Counted from the first letter of the stretch, positions 1 to 6,274 are shown. The stretch: 11,847 bases of DNA from Thermoleophilaceae bacterium (GCA_013696905.1 JACCXP010000228.1:1-11847); one strand, 5' to 3'. Numbers and translations: made by a program. Notes: generated from the letters alone by a model not told the origin.

Positions 1-2
1 TC

Positions 3-914
3 GGCTCGGGATTCGTGGTCGACGGCGAGGGCCGCATCCTCACGAACGCGCACGTCGTGACTACCGGGGACGGTGCACGGCCCCAGCGCGCGGACCAGGT
101 ATACGTCGAGTTCGCCGACGGCAACCGCGCCCCGGCCGAGATCATCGGCGACGACCCCAACTCGGATGTCGCGCTGCTCGAGGTCGATCCCGACGGCCTC
201 GCGCTGACGCCGCTCACGCTCGGCTCCTCGCGGGACCTCACCGTCGGCCAGCCCGTCGCAGCGATCGGCTCGCCGCTCGGGGAGCCTCAGACGCTCACGA
301 TCGGGGTGATCTCGGCGCTCGACCGCTCGATCAAGTCGCTCACCGACTACCAGATCGGCAACGCGATCCAAACCGACGCGGCGATCAACCAGGGCAACTC
401 CGGCGGCCCCCTGCTGTCGGCCTCCGGCAGCGTGCTCGGCATCAACTCGCAGATCAAGTCGACCAGCGGGGGCTCCGTCGGCCTCGGCTTCGCAGTGCCG
501 GCCGACACGGTCAAGCGCTCCTTCGAGCAGCTTCGCGACAACGGCAAGGTCGACTACGCCTTCATCGGCGTGACGACGCGAGAGCTCTATCCGCGGCTCG
601 CCGAGCACCTCGACGTCGCAGCGAAGAGCGGAGCGCTGATCAAGGAGGTCGTCCCGAGCTCGCCCGCGGACGACGCGGGCCTCAAGGCCGGGAGCGAGCG
701 CACGAGCTTCCAGGGCGAAGAGGACATCCCGCGCGGCGGCGACGTGATCGTGAGCGTGGAGGGCAACGCGCTGAGCGCGACCGAGGACCTGGTCGACCTG
801 ATCTCGCTGCGCGACCCCGGCGAGCGCGTCGAGCTCGAGGTCCTGCGAGACGGTGACCGGCGCAAGGTCACCGTCGAGCTCGCCCAACGCCCGAGCGGCG
901 ACCCGGGCCGCTAG
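3..914 (+). CDS. HtrA/DegP-like trypsin-type serine protease with PDZ domain (5' partial)
   Basis: The reading frame is open from base 3, and the protein begins mid-domain with GSGFVVDGEG, so the true start, and probably a membrane anchor or signal peptide, lies left of the window. The chymotrypsin-fold triad of the S1C family is visible: His in TNAHVV (bases 51-53), Asp in NSDVALLEV (bases 165-167) and Ser in the QGNSGGPLL motif (bases 399-401). A C-terminal PDZ domain follows (about bases 560-890), with the peptide-binding strand near AFIGV and a GGDVIVSVEG segment. Between the PDZ helices there is a short polar stretch (ERTSFQGEEDIPRGG) of the kind seen in cyanobacterial and actinobacterial HtrAs. 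Members degrade or chaperone misfolded envelope proteins. All catalytic residues are intact, so an active protease is expected. The next gene starts 45 bases downstream on the same strand. The family call is firm; the specific DegP/DegS/DegQ-type role cannot be told. Confidence 0.93.
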   Translation, partial: GSGFVVDGEGRILTNAHVVTTGDGARPQRADQVYVEFADGNRAPAEIIGDDPNSDVALLEVDPDGLALTPLTLGSSRDLTVGQPVAAIGSPLGEPQTLTIGVISALDRSIKSLTDYQIGNAIQTDAAINQGNSGGPLLSASGSVLGINSQIKSTSGGSVGLGFAVPADTVKRSFEQLRDNGKVDYAFIGVTTRELYPRLAEHLDVAAKSGALIKEVVPSSPADDAGLKAGSERTSFQGEEDIPRGGDVIVSVEGNALSATEDLVDLISLRDPGERVELEVLRDGDRRKVTVELAQRPSGDPGR

Positions 915-944
915 AACAGTCAAGGATTAGGCGGCTCCGCGGGC

Positions 945-953
945 GGGGAGGGG
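945..953 (+). promoter_or_regulatory. Ribosome binding site for the RsbW-like gene
   Basis: A purine-rich GGGGAGGGG run ends 6 bases before the GTG at 960. It decides the start, because the nearby ATG at 958 is followed at once by TGA and cannot initiate a protein. Confidence 0.6.
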
Positions 954-959
954 TCAGAT

Positions 960-1349
960 GTGAGCGGCGAGGACGACCGCGTCTCCCTGACCATTCCGGC
1001 GCGCGTCGACTTGATCGGTCTGGCCCGTCTGGCGCTGTCCGTCGTCTGCCGTCGGGCGTCGCTCGCTCCCGACGAGGTGGCCGACCTGAAGCTCGCCCTG
1101 ACCGAGGCCGCGGGCGCGTTCGTGACCGAGCGGGACGTCTTCGACGGCGACATATCCGGACGGGTCTCGTTCGACTTCAGCACCGACGCGGGACGGCTCG
1201 TGATCGAGGTCGCGGGGTCCGATCAGCGCGAGATCGGCACCGAGGAGCGCGACCTCAGCAGAGCCATACTCGAGGCGACGGTCGACGAGTGGAGTCCGGG
1301 CCCCGGCCAGGTCAGGCTCGTGAAATACCTGGACCGACACGGTCAGTAG
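960..1349 (+). CDS. RsbW/SpoIIAB-like anti-sigma factor fold protein, ATP site apparently degenerate
   Basis: A 129-residue protein starting at GTG 960. The N-terminal half reads like the HATPase_c_2 family of serine-kinase anti-sigma factors: a SLTIPARVDLIG opening strand, a helix, then DLKLALTEAA where the N-box lies. Known members bind ATP and either phosphorylate an anti-anti-sigma factor or hold a sigma factor. Here the N-box Glu (E49) is kept, but the Mg-binding Asn four residues later is Ala (A53). After the RLVIEVAGS strand I find no DxGxG-type G1 box and no glycine-rich lid; the sequence goes straight to a helix and the usual last strand (GQVRLVKYL). It is therefore probably a non-catalytic or atypical relative that might still bind a sigma factor or partner protein. 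It lies 57 bases upstream of treT on the same strand, so a role in stress regulation is possible but unproven. Fold assignment is moderate to good; function is uncertain. Confidence 0.72.
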   Translation: MSGEDDRVSLTIPARVDLIGLARLALSVVCRRASLAPDEVADLKLALTEAAGAFVTERDVFDGDISGRVSFDFSTDAGRLVIEVAGSDQREIGTEERDLSRAILEATVDEWSPGPGQVRLVKYLDRHGQ

Positions 1350-1352
1350 TCT
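1347..1352 (+). promoter_or_regulatory. Possible -10 element (TAGTCT) upstream of treT
   Basis: TAGTCT overlaps the stop codon of the RsbW-like gene and fits the TAnnnT pattern of a housekeeping -10 box. A transcript starting about 7-8 bases later would have a leader of roughly 45 bases before treT. I see no convincing -35 partner, so this is weak evidence. Confidence 0.25.
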
Positions 1353-1393
1353 GAGCCGGTCCAGGAGGATCGTCTCCGGAGCTCACCAGCACG

Positions 1394-1399
1394 AGGAGG
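1394..1399 (+). promoter_or_regulatory. Strong ribosome binding site fixing the TTG start of treT
   Basis: AGGAGG lies 7 bases before TTG 1407, which supports this rare start codon. A second AGGAGG at 1363-1368 has no usable start codon behind it and sits inside a possible imperfect hairpin. Confidence 0.75.
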
Positions 1400-1406
1400 A
1401 AGACCG

Positions 1407-2639
1407 TTGCTTCAGCCCGTAGGAGTCGGGCATAAGTCCCTTGCCGACTACACGCACCTGGTCGGCCGGCCGCTGATCGAGGAAGTCCAGCAGCTCGCCG
1501 TCGAGCTCAAGGGCCTCAAGGTGCTTCACCTCTCCGCGACGGCGTTCGGCGGCGGCGTGTCGGAGATCCTCTACACGATCATCCCGTTGATGCGCGACGT
1601 CGGGATCGAGGCCGAGTGGCAGGTGATCATCGGCCGCGAGGAGTTCTTCAACGCCACCAAGCTGATGCACAACGCCCTCCAGGGCCACCCGCTCGACCTG
1701 TCACCGAGCGAGTGGCGCGTGTACGAGGACTACAACGCGATGAACGCCGAGCAGCTCAGCGGCGACTGGGACGTGATCATCGCGCACGACCCCCAGCCGG
1801 CGCTGATGCGCGGGCTCGTGCCGGAGAAGGCGAAGAACTGGATCTGGCGCTGCCACATCGACCTCTCGACGCCGCACCGGCCGACGATCGAGCATCTGAT
1901 CCCCGCCCTGCGCGACTACGACGCGTCCGTCTTCCACCTCGAGCAGTACGTGCCCGACGGGATGGACGGGGCCGCGGTCCACATCGTCCCGCCGGCGATC
2001 GACCCGCTGTCGCCCAAGAACATGGCGCTCTCCCCCGAGGACGCGGCATTCGTCTGCGACCAGTTCGGGATCGACGTCGACCGGCCGCTGATCTGCCAGG
2101 TGTCGCGCTTCGACCCCTGGAAGGACCCGATCGGGGTGATCGACGCCTACCGCGCCGTCACCGCCGAGATGCCCGAGGTGCAGCTCGCGCTCGTCGGCTC
2201 GATGGCCACCGACGACCCCGAGGGCTGGCAGTTCTTCAACTCCACGCTCGAGCACGCCCAGGGCGACCCGGACATCAAGATCCTGAACAACCTCAACAAC
2301 GTCGGCGCGATCGAGGTCAACGCGTTCCAGTCGCAGGCCGACGTCCTGATCCAGAAGTCGACGCGCGAGGGCTTCGGCCTGACGGTCTCTGAGGCGCTCT
2401 GGAAGGCCCGCCCGTTCATCGGCGGCGACGTCGGCGGCATACCGCTCCAGATCGAGGACGGGCGCACCGGCTACCTCGTCTCGTCGCCGGAGGACTGCGC
2501 CGAGCGCACCCTGCGGATACTGCGTGAGCCCGAGCTTGGCAAGCAGCTCGGGCGCGCCGGCAAGGAGCACGTGCGCAAGCACTTCCTCACCCCGCGCCTG
2601 CTGCGCGACTGGCTTGGGATCTTCAAGGGCCTGAAGTGA
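1407..2639 (+). CDS. treT: Trehalose synthase, TreT type (GT4 glycosyltransferase)
   Basis: A 410-residue, cytosolic GT-B glycosyltransferase with no membrane segment. TreT enzymes make trehalose in one step from NDP-glucose and glucose, and the reaction is reversible; characterised members come from Thermococcales, Thermoproteus and Rubrobacter. Visible signatures are the N-terminal KVLHLSATAFGGGVSEIL loop (about residues 38-55), the WRCHIDLSTPH segment of the N-domain, VFHLEQYVPDG, the nucleotide-phosphate-binding R234 and K239 in SRFDPWKDP, and the GT4 EX7E motif with E321 and E329 in EGFGLTVSE. Length matches TreT (around 400-415). The start is TTG, chosen from the AGGAGG 7 bases upstream and the family N-terminus. 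The stop overlaps the otsA start by 4 bases (GTGA), indicating translational coupling. A related GT4 with a different acceptor (for example a fungal-type trehalose phosphorylase relative) cannot be excluded, but neighbouring otsA supports the trehalose call. Confidence 0.88.
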   Translation: MLQPVGVGHKSLADYTHLVGRPLIEEVQQLAVELKGLKVLHLSATAFGGGVSEILYTIIPLMRDVGIEAEWQVIIGREEFFNATKLMHNALQGHPLDLSPSEWRVYEDYNAMNAEQLSGDWDVIIAHDPQPALMRGLVPEKAKNWIWRCHIDLSTPHRPTIEHLIPALRDYDASVFHLEQYVPDGMDGAAVHIVPPAIDPLSPKNMALSPEDAAFVCDQFGIDVDRPLICQVSRFDPWKDPIGVIDAYRAVTAEMPEVQLALVGSMATDDPEGWQFFNSTLEHAQGDPDIKILNNLNNVGAIEVNAFQSQADVLIQKSTREGFGLTVSEALWKARPFIGGDVGGIPLQIEDGRTGYLVSSPEDCAERTLRILREPELGKQLGRAGKEHVRKHFLTPRLLRDWLGIFKGLK

Positions 2640-4117
2640 GCGACGAGCCCAAGCTGGTGCTCGTCTCGAACCGCGGGCCCGCCACGTTCGAGCGCTCGGA
2701 GGCTGGCGAGCTCGTGGCCAAGCGCGGGGGCGGGGGCCTCGTAACGGCGCTCACCGGGCTCGTGGAGCACCGGGACGCGCTGTGGGTCGCCTCCGCGATG
2801 AGCCCGGAGGACGTCGAGGCGTCGAAAGAGCACGGCGGCCGGGGCTTCGACTGCCAGGTCGATGACATCACCTACAACGTGCGCCTGGTCGAGTCGGACC
2901 CCGACGCCTACGACCTCTTCTACAACCAGATCGCGAACCCGCTGCTGTGGTTCATCCAGCACTACCTCTGGGACCTCTCGAACGCGCCGAACATCCGGCG
3001 TGAGGACGTGCACGCCTTCGAGGACGGCTACCGAGTCGTCAACGAGGACATGGCGCGGGCCGTGCTCGAGGAGATCGAGGACGACGAGGACGCCGTCGTG
3101 ATGCTCCACGACTACCACCTCTACACCGCGCCACGCGTGCTGCGCCAGCAGCGGCCCGAGCTCACGCTGCACCACTTCATCCATATCCCGTGGACCCAGC
3201 CCGACGCCTGGCGCGTGCTGCCGACGGCGATGCGCGCCGAGATCTACGCCGGCCTGCTGTCCAACGACATCATCGGCTTCCACACCGAGGCCTACCGGCG
3301 CAACTTCGCGCTCTGTTGCCGCGAGCTGTTCGACCTCGAGGTCGACGAAGACGCCGGCACGGTGATCTTCGAGGAGCGCGAGGTGTGGATCCGCCACTAC
3401 CCGCTGCCGATCTCGGCAAAGACGTTCGCGCGCAGCGCGCAGCGCCCCGGCGTGCGCGAGCACGAGCGGGAGATCCTGCGCCGCCGGCGCGACTACCTGA
3501 TCGTGCGCGTCGACCGTGCCGACCTCTCGAAGAACGTGCTGCGCGGCTTCGAGGCCTTCGACCTCTTCCTCCAGCAGCACCCCGAGTTCCTGGAGAAGGT
3601 CACCTTCATCGCGCAGCTCGTGCCCTCGCGCCAGGACGTGCCGCAGTACGCCGACTACCTGAAGCGGATCGACTCGCTCGTCGCGGCCGTGAACCACCGC
3701 CACGGAACCACCGACTGGATGCCGATCGACCTCAAGCTGCGCGAGAACCTCGACGAGGCGATCGCCTCCTACAAGCACTACGACCTGATGATCGTCAACG
3801 CCGTCTTCGACGGCATGAACCTGGTCGCCAAGGAAGGCCCGCTCATGAACGAGCGGGCCGGCGTGTCGCTGCTGTCGGAGAACACCGGCGCGCACGAGGA
3901 GCTCGGCGAGTACACGCTCTCGGTCAACCCGTTCGACATCCAGGAGCAGGCGGACGGGATCTACCGCGCGCTCACTATGTCGTGGGAGGAGCGCGACCGC
4001 CGGGCCGCGGACCTGAAGGAGGCCCTTACGGCTCGTGATCCCGGCGACTGGATCGACGATCAGCTGCGCGACATCGAGGCCAAGCGCGGCGGGTCACGCA
4101 CGGTCGTCGAGACCTAG
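2636..4117 (+). CDS. otsA: Trehalose-6-phosphate synthase, GT20 family
   Basis: A 493-residue cytosolic GT20 enzyme that transfers glucose from an NDP-glucose donor to glucose-6-phosphate. GT20 landmarks appear in order: LVLVSNRGP (residues 7-15), the glycine-rich RGGGGLVTAL (30-39), FYNQIANPLLW (acceptor pocket Tyr/Trp), HDYHL (158-162), HFIHIPWTQPDAWRVLP, DIIGFHTEAYRRNF, R294 and K299 in RADLSK (phosphate binding), PSRQD with the acceptor-phosphate Arg, and DGMNLVAKE (392-400). After that, the usual LSxFAGA segment reads LSENTGAHEEL, a variant that sets it apart from the E. coli enzyme. The GTG start overlaps the treT stop (GTGA), so the two are likely translated together. There is no fused or adjacent OtsB phosphatase domain: the C-terminus stops after a short helix. 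T6P synthesis is the best call, since the phosphate-binding residues are present; donor preference cannot be read. Confidence 0.9.
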   Translation: MSDEPKLVLVSNRGPATFERSEAGELVAKRGGGGLVTALTGLVEHRDALWVASAMSPEDVEASKEHGGRGFDCQVDDITYNVRLVESDPDAYDLFYNQIANPLLWFIQHYLWDLSNAPNIRREDVHAFEDGYRVVNEDMARAVLEEIEDDEDAVVMLHDYHLYTAPRVLRQQRPELTLHHFIHIPWTQPDAWRVLPTAMRAEIYAGLLSNDIIGFHTEAYRRNFALCCRELFDLEVDEDAGTVIFEEREVWIRHYPLPISAKTFARSAQRPGVREHEREILRRRRDYLIVRVDRADLSKNVLRGFEAFDLFLQQHPEFLEKVTFIAQLVPSRQDVPQYADYLKRIDSLVAAVNHRHGTTDWMPIDLKLRENLDEAIASYKHYDLMIVNAVFDGMNLVAKEGPLMNERAGVSLLSENTGAHEELGEYTLSVNPFDIQEQADGIYRALTMSWEERDRRAADLKEALTARDPGDWIDDQLRDIEAKRGGSRTVVET

Positions 4118-4124
4118 CCCGCCC

Positions 4125-5225
4125 ATGCTCGCGCGCTTGTCCGCGGCGGTGTGGGTCGCGGCGCTCGCGCTGGTGGCCCGCGACGTGCGCACGGTGCCGC
4201 GCCTCGAGCCCGTCGGGCCTCGCGTCCGCAAGCGACTTCCGTCCGTGACCGCGATCGTCCCGGCCCGCGACGAGGGCCGGGACGTCGAGCGCACGCTCGC
4301 CCTGCTCGTCGCCCAAGACCATCCGCGCCTCCAGGTCGTAGCCGTCGACGACTGCTCGTCGGACGGCACGCTCGCGGCGATGCGGCGGGTCGAGGGGGTG
4401 GAGGTAGTCGAGGGGGTCGCGCCACCCGAGGGCTGGCTCGGCAAGCCGTGGGCGTGCGCGCAGGGGCTCGAGCGCGCGCATGGCGAGTGGCTGCTCTTCC
4501 TCGACGCGGACATGCGTCTCGCGCCGCAGGCAGTATCGGCGGCGCTCGACTTCGCGATCGGGCGCGGCGGCGGAGGCGCAACCGTGTTTCCGCGGCTCGA
4601 GACGGGCGGCGCGGCCGAGCGGATCGTGATGCCGGTGGCGGGCGTGCTGATGCAGACGGCGATCATCCCGTCGTGGGCCGCTCGCTCGCGGCGGCTCGAC
4701 ATCGCGATCGGGGTCGGCGGCTTCCTGCTGCTCGAGCGCAAGGCCTACGAGCGCCTCGGCGGACACGCCGCCGTGCGCGGCGAGATCGTCGAGGACCTCG
4801 CGCTCGCCCGACTCGTCAAGCGCGGCGGGGGCCTCGTCGAGTGGGCGAGCAGCGACGGTCTCGTGAGCCTGCGCATGTACCAAGGCTGGGGAGAGCTCTG
4901 GCGCGGCTGGCGCAAGAACGCCGCTCACGCCTGGCCACTGCCGGTGGTCGCGAGCGCGGCAGCGGCGCTTGGGCTCGCGGTGCTCGCCTTCTGGCCGTGG
5001 GCGGCCGCCGCACGCATGCGCCCGGCGGGGCTGCTCGGGGTCGTAGCTCAGGTGCTCGCGGTCGCACTCTCGCGGCGCGGCTCGGACATCCCGGCGCGCT
5101 ACGCGCTCACAGCTCCGCTCGGCGTCGCGTTCCTGCTGGCCGTCGGCACTGCCGCGCTGTGGGATCGCGCCCGGGGGCGGCCCGCGAGCTGGAGGGGGCG
5201 GCGGATCGAGGGAGCTCGGGCTTGA
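4125..5225 (+). CDS. Membrane-bound GT2 glycosyltransferase, HpnB/CrtQ-like
   Basis: A 366-residue protein starting at ATG 4125, 7 bases after the otsA stop. It has an N-terminal hydrophobic helix (residues 1-18), a GT-A domain with TAIVPARDEG, D75/D76 in VDDCSSDGT, the metal-binding D127-A-D129 in LFLDADMRL, a GEIVEDLALA segment carrying the likely catalytic acidic pair, and a WRGWRKN motif in the place of Q/RxxRW. Two to three hydrophobic segments follow at about residues 270-350. This layout matches hopanoid-associated HpnB and the carotenoid glycosyltransferase CrtQ, so a lipid or isoprenoid acceptor at the membrane is plausible. No hopanoid or carotenoid genes are in view, so the acceptor is unknown. 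The frame stays open further upstream to 4035, but that part overlaps otsA coding sequence and is not family-like. It is probably the last gene of the treT-otsA operon. Confidence 0.82.
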   Translation: MLARLSAAVWVAALALVARDVRTVPRLEPVGPRVRKRLPSVTAIVPARDEGRDVERTLALLVAQDHPRLQVVAVDDCSSDGTLAAMRRVEGVEVVEGVAPPEGWLGKPWACAQGLERAHGEWLLFLDADMRLAPQAVSAALDFAIGRGGGGATVFPRLETGGAAERIVMPVAGVLMQTAIIPSWAARSRRLDIAIGVGGFLLLERKAYERLGGHAAVRGEIVEDLALARLVKRGGGLVEWASSDGLVSLRMYQGWGELWRGWRKNAAHAWPLPVVASAAAALGLAVLAFWPWAAAARMRPAGLLGVVAQVLAVALSRRGSDIPARYALTAPLGVAFLLAVGTAALWDRARGRPASWRGRRIEGARA

Positions 5226-5234
5226 GGAAGCCAC

Positions 5235-5243
5235 TGCTATCGT
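5235..5243 (+). promoter_or_regulatory. Candidate extended -10 element for a leaderless rpsF transcript
   Basis: TGCTATCGT is a TGn-TAnnnT extended -10 pattern whose hexamer (5238-5243) ends 8 bases before GTG 5252. That is the spacing expected when transcription starts at the start codon itself. No Shine-Dalgarno sequence lies at a usable distance from that GTG. The same 8-base spacing occurs before purA. Confidence 0.4.
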
Positions 5244-5251
5244 CCCGCGCC

Positions 5252-5665
5252 GTGCCCGGCCTCTACGACCTGATGCTCCTGCTCGACCCGCAGGCCGACG
5301 ACGAGCGCCGCGCGGAGATCGTGCGCAACGTCCAGACGATGATCGAGACGAGTGGCAGCCTCGTCGGCGCGCACGACTGGGGCATGCGGCGGATGGCCTA
5401 CGAGATCGACCACCGTCCGGATGCCGCCTATCACCTGCTGCAGTTCGAGGGCGGCAACGATCTCCTCGAACGGCTCGACCACACGCTGAAGATCACCGAT
5501 GGCGTGCTGCGCTTCCGTACGATCCGCCTGCGACCGGGCTCACCCCCGCCCGCCCCGCCGCGCTCCGAGCGTCGTCCCGAGGGTCGTTCGCGCGAGGACG
5601 GTGAGGCGACCGTCGCCCCGCGCGCCGCGGCCGACTCGCGCCGCCCGGACAACGGGCGCTCGTAG
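5252..5665 (+). CDS. rpsF: 30S ribosomal protein bS6
   Basis: A 137-residue protein from GTG 5252. The N-terminus PGLYDLMLLLDPQ and the later MRRMAYEIDHRPDAAYHLL and LKITDGVLRFRTIRL segments are characteristic of bS6, which pairs with bS18 on the platform of the 30S subunit. The fold ends near residue 94. The remaining roughly 43 residues form a low-complexity tail rich in Pro, Arg, Ser and acidic residues that is likely disordered and longer than in most bS6 proteins. Start choice is open: GTG 5252 gives the usual short bS6 N-terminus but has no Shine-Dalgarno. An in-frame TTG at 5222 has GAGGGAG 7 bases upstream and overlaps the preceding stop (TTGA), adding ten residues. I prefer GTG on family fit. 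It heads the conserved rpsF-ssb-rpsR-rplI-dnaB cluster. Confidence 0.92.
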   Translation: MPGLYDLMLLLDPQADDERRAEIVRNVQTMIETSGSLVGAHDWGMRRMAYEIDHRPDAAYHLLQFEGGNDLLERLDHTLKITDGVLRFRTIRLRPGSPPPAPPRSERRPEGRSREDGEATVAPRAAADSRRPDNGRS

Positions 5666-5692
5666 TACCGCCGCTCGCGCGAATGTGACGAT

Positions 5693-5709
5693 CGAGCGAC
5701 GAACGCTCG
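5693..5709 (+). other. Perfect 6-bp hairpin after rpsF
   Basis: CGAGCG, a 5-base loop ACGAA, then CGCTCG, 27 bases after the rpsF stop. There is no T-run, so it is not a classical intrinsic terminator. It could be an attenuator, an RNA-processing site or chance in GC-rich DNA. It lies in the longest gap of the window (159 bases), which otherwise holds the candidate ssb promoter and leader. Confidence 0.3.
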
Positions 5710-5770
5710 CGAGGTGCTGAGTGAACGTGCCGCTTCGGCTCGCCGGCCTGGTTCCGAGCGAGCCCGGCTG

Positions 5771-5790
5771 TAGTCTCGATCGACTAGACC
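5771..5790 (+). promoter_or_regulatory. Two possible -10 boxes upstream of ssb
   Basis: TAGTCT (5771-5776) and TAGACC (5785-5790) lie in the rpsF-ssb gap; TAGTCT fits TAnnnT and TAGACC is close to it. Starts about 7 bases downstream would give leaders of roughly 40 or 28 bases with the AGGAGG site near the end. No clear -35 is seen. An internal promoter would let ssb and the following genes be expressed apart from rpsF. Confidence 0.3.
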
Positions 5791-5812
5791 GAACGGCCAG
5801 CGGAACCACCGC

Positions 5813-5818
5813 AGGAGG
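5813..5818 (+). promoter_or_regulatory. Ribosome binding site of ssb
   Basis: A consensus AGGAGG 6 bases before ATG 5825, one of the strongest in the window, in keeping with a highly expressed gene. Confidence 0.75.
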
Positions 5819-5824
5819 CAAACG

Positions 5825-6274
5825 ATGGCAGCCACGAACATCAACCGCGTCGTCCTCACGGGCAACCTGACGCGCGATCCCGAGCTTCGCACGACGCCCA
5901 GCGGCACCTCGGTGTGCTCGCTGCGCCTGGCCTGCAACACGCGCCGGCGCGACTCCTCCGGGGAGTGGGCCGACAAGCCGAACTACTTCGACATCACCGT
6001 CTGGGGCGCGCAGGGTGAGAACTGCGCCAACTACCTCTCCAAGGGGCGCCCGGTCGCGGTCGACGGGCGGCTCGAGTGGCGCGAGTGGGACGACCAGCAG
6101 GGCAACAAGCGCCAGGCGGTGGATATCATTGCCGACTCGGTCCAGTTCCTCGGTTCCCGCGACGGTGGCGAGAACGGCGGTCGGTTCGCGACTCAGAGCG
6201 ATGTGCCCGCCGACACCGGCGACTTCGCGAAGGCGCCCGCCGGTGGAGCCGCGGACGACGACATCCCGTTCTAG
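5825..6274 (+). CDS. ssb: Single-stranded DNA-binding protein SSB
   Basis: A 149-residue protein. Residues 1 to about 112 form an OB fold with standard SSB signatures: NRVVLTGNLTRDPELR at the start, the NYFDITVWG strand, NCANYLSKGRPVAVDGRL and the closing VQFLG. A Gly/Asp-rich flexible linker then leads to the acidic tip DDDIPF, the conserved docking tail for replication and repair partners. SSB coats single-stranded DNA as a homotetramer. The ATG start is fixed by AGGAGG 6 bases upstream. It sits between the bS6 and bS18 genes, the usual bacterial arrangement, and 18 bases separate its stop from the rpsR start. Nothing suggests a phage or plasmid SSB. Confidence 0.97.
   Translation: MAATNINRVVLTGNLTRDPELRTTPSGTSVCSLRLACNTRRRDSSGEWADKPNYFDITVWGAQGENCANYLSKGRPVAVDGRLEWREWDDQQGNKRQAVDIIADSVQFLGSRDGGENGGRFATQSDVPADTGDFAKAPAGGAADDDIPF

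Noticed and set aside
1616..2392. Long open frame inside treT in another phase
   Set aside because: Arg/Pro/Ala/Asp-rich translation with no family signature; the usual shadow of GC-rich codons in a well-supported gene.
2471..3895. 474-codon open frame on the minus strand opposite otsA
   Set aside because: It mirrors the third-position GC bias of otsA, whose GT20 motifs run its full length; the antisense product has no recognisable domain and is repetitive in Val, Leu, Asp and Arg.
4035..4124. Upstream extension of the GT2 gene into otsA
   Set aside because: The extra 30 residues overlap otsA coding sequence, do not look like the family and would put a polar stretch ahead of the N-terminal membrane helix; ATG 4125 fits better.
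4026..5234. 402-codon minus-strand frame opposite the GT2 gene
   Set aside because: Composition is Arg/Ala/Asp/His-rich with no motif, while the plus strand shows a full GT-A domain and membrane helices.
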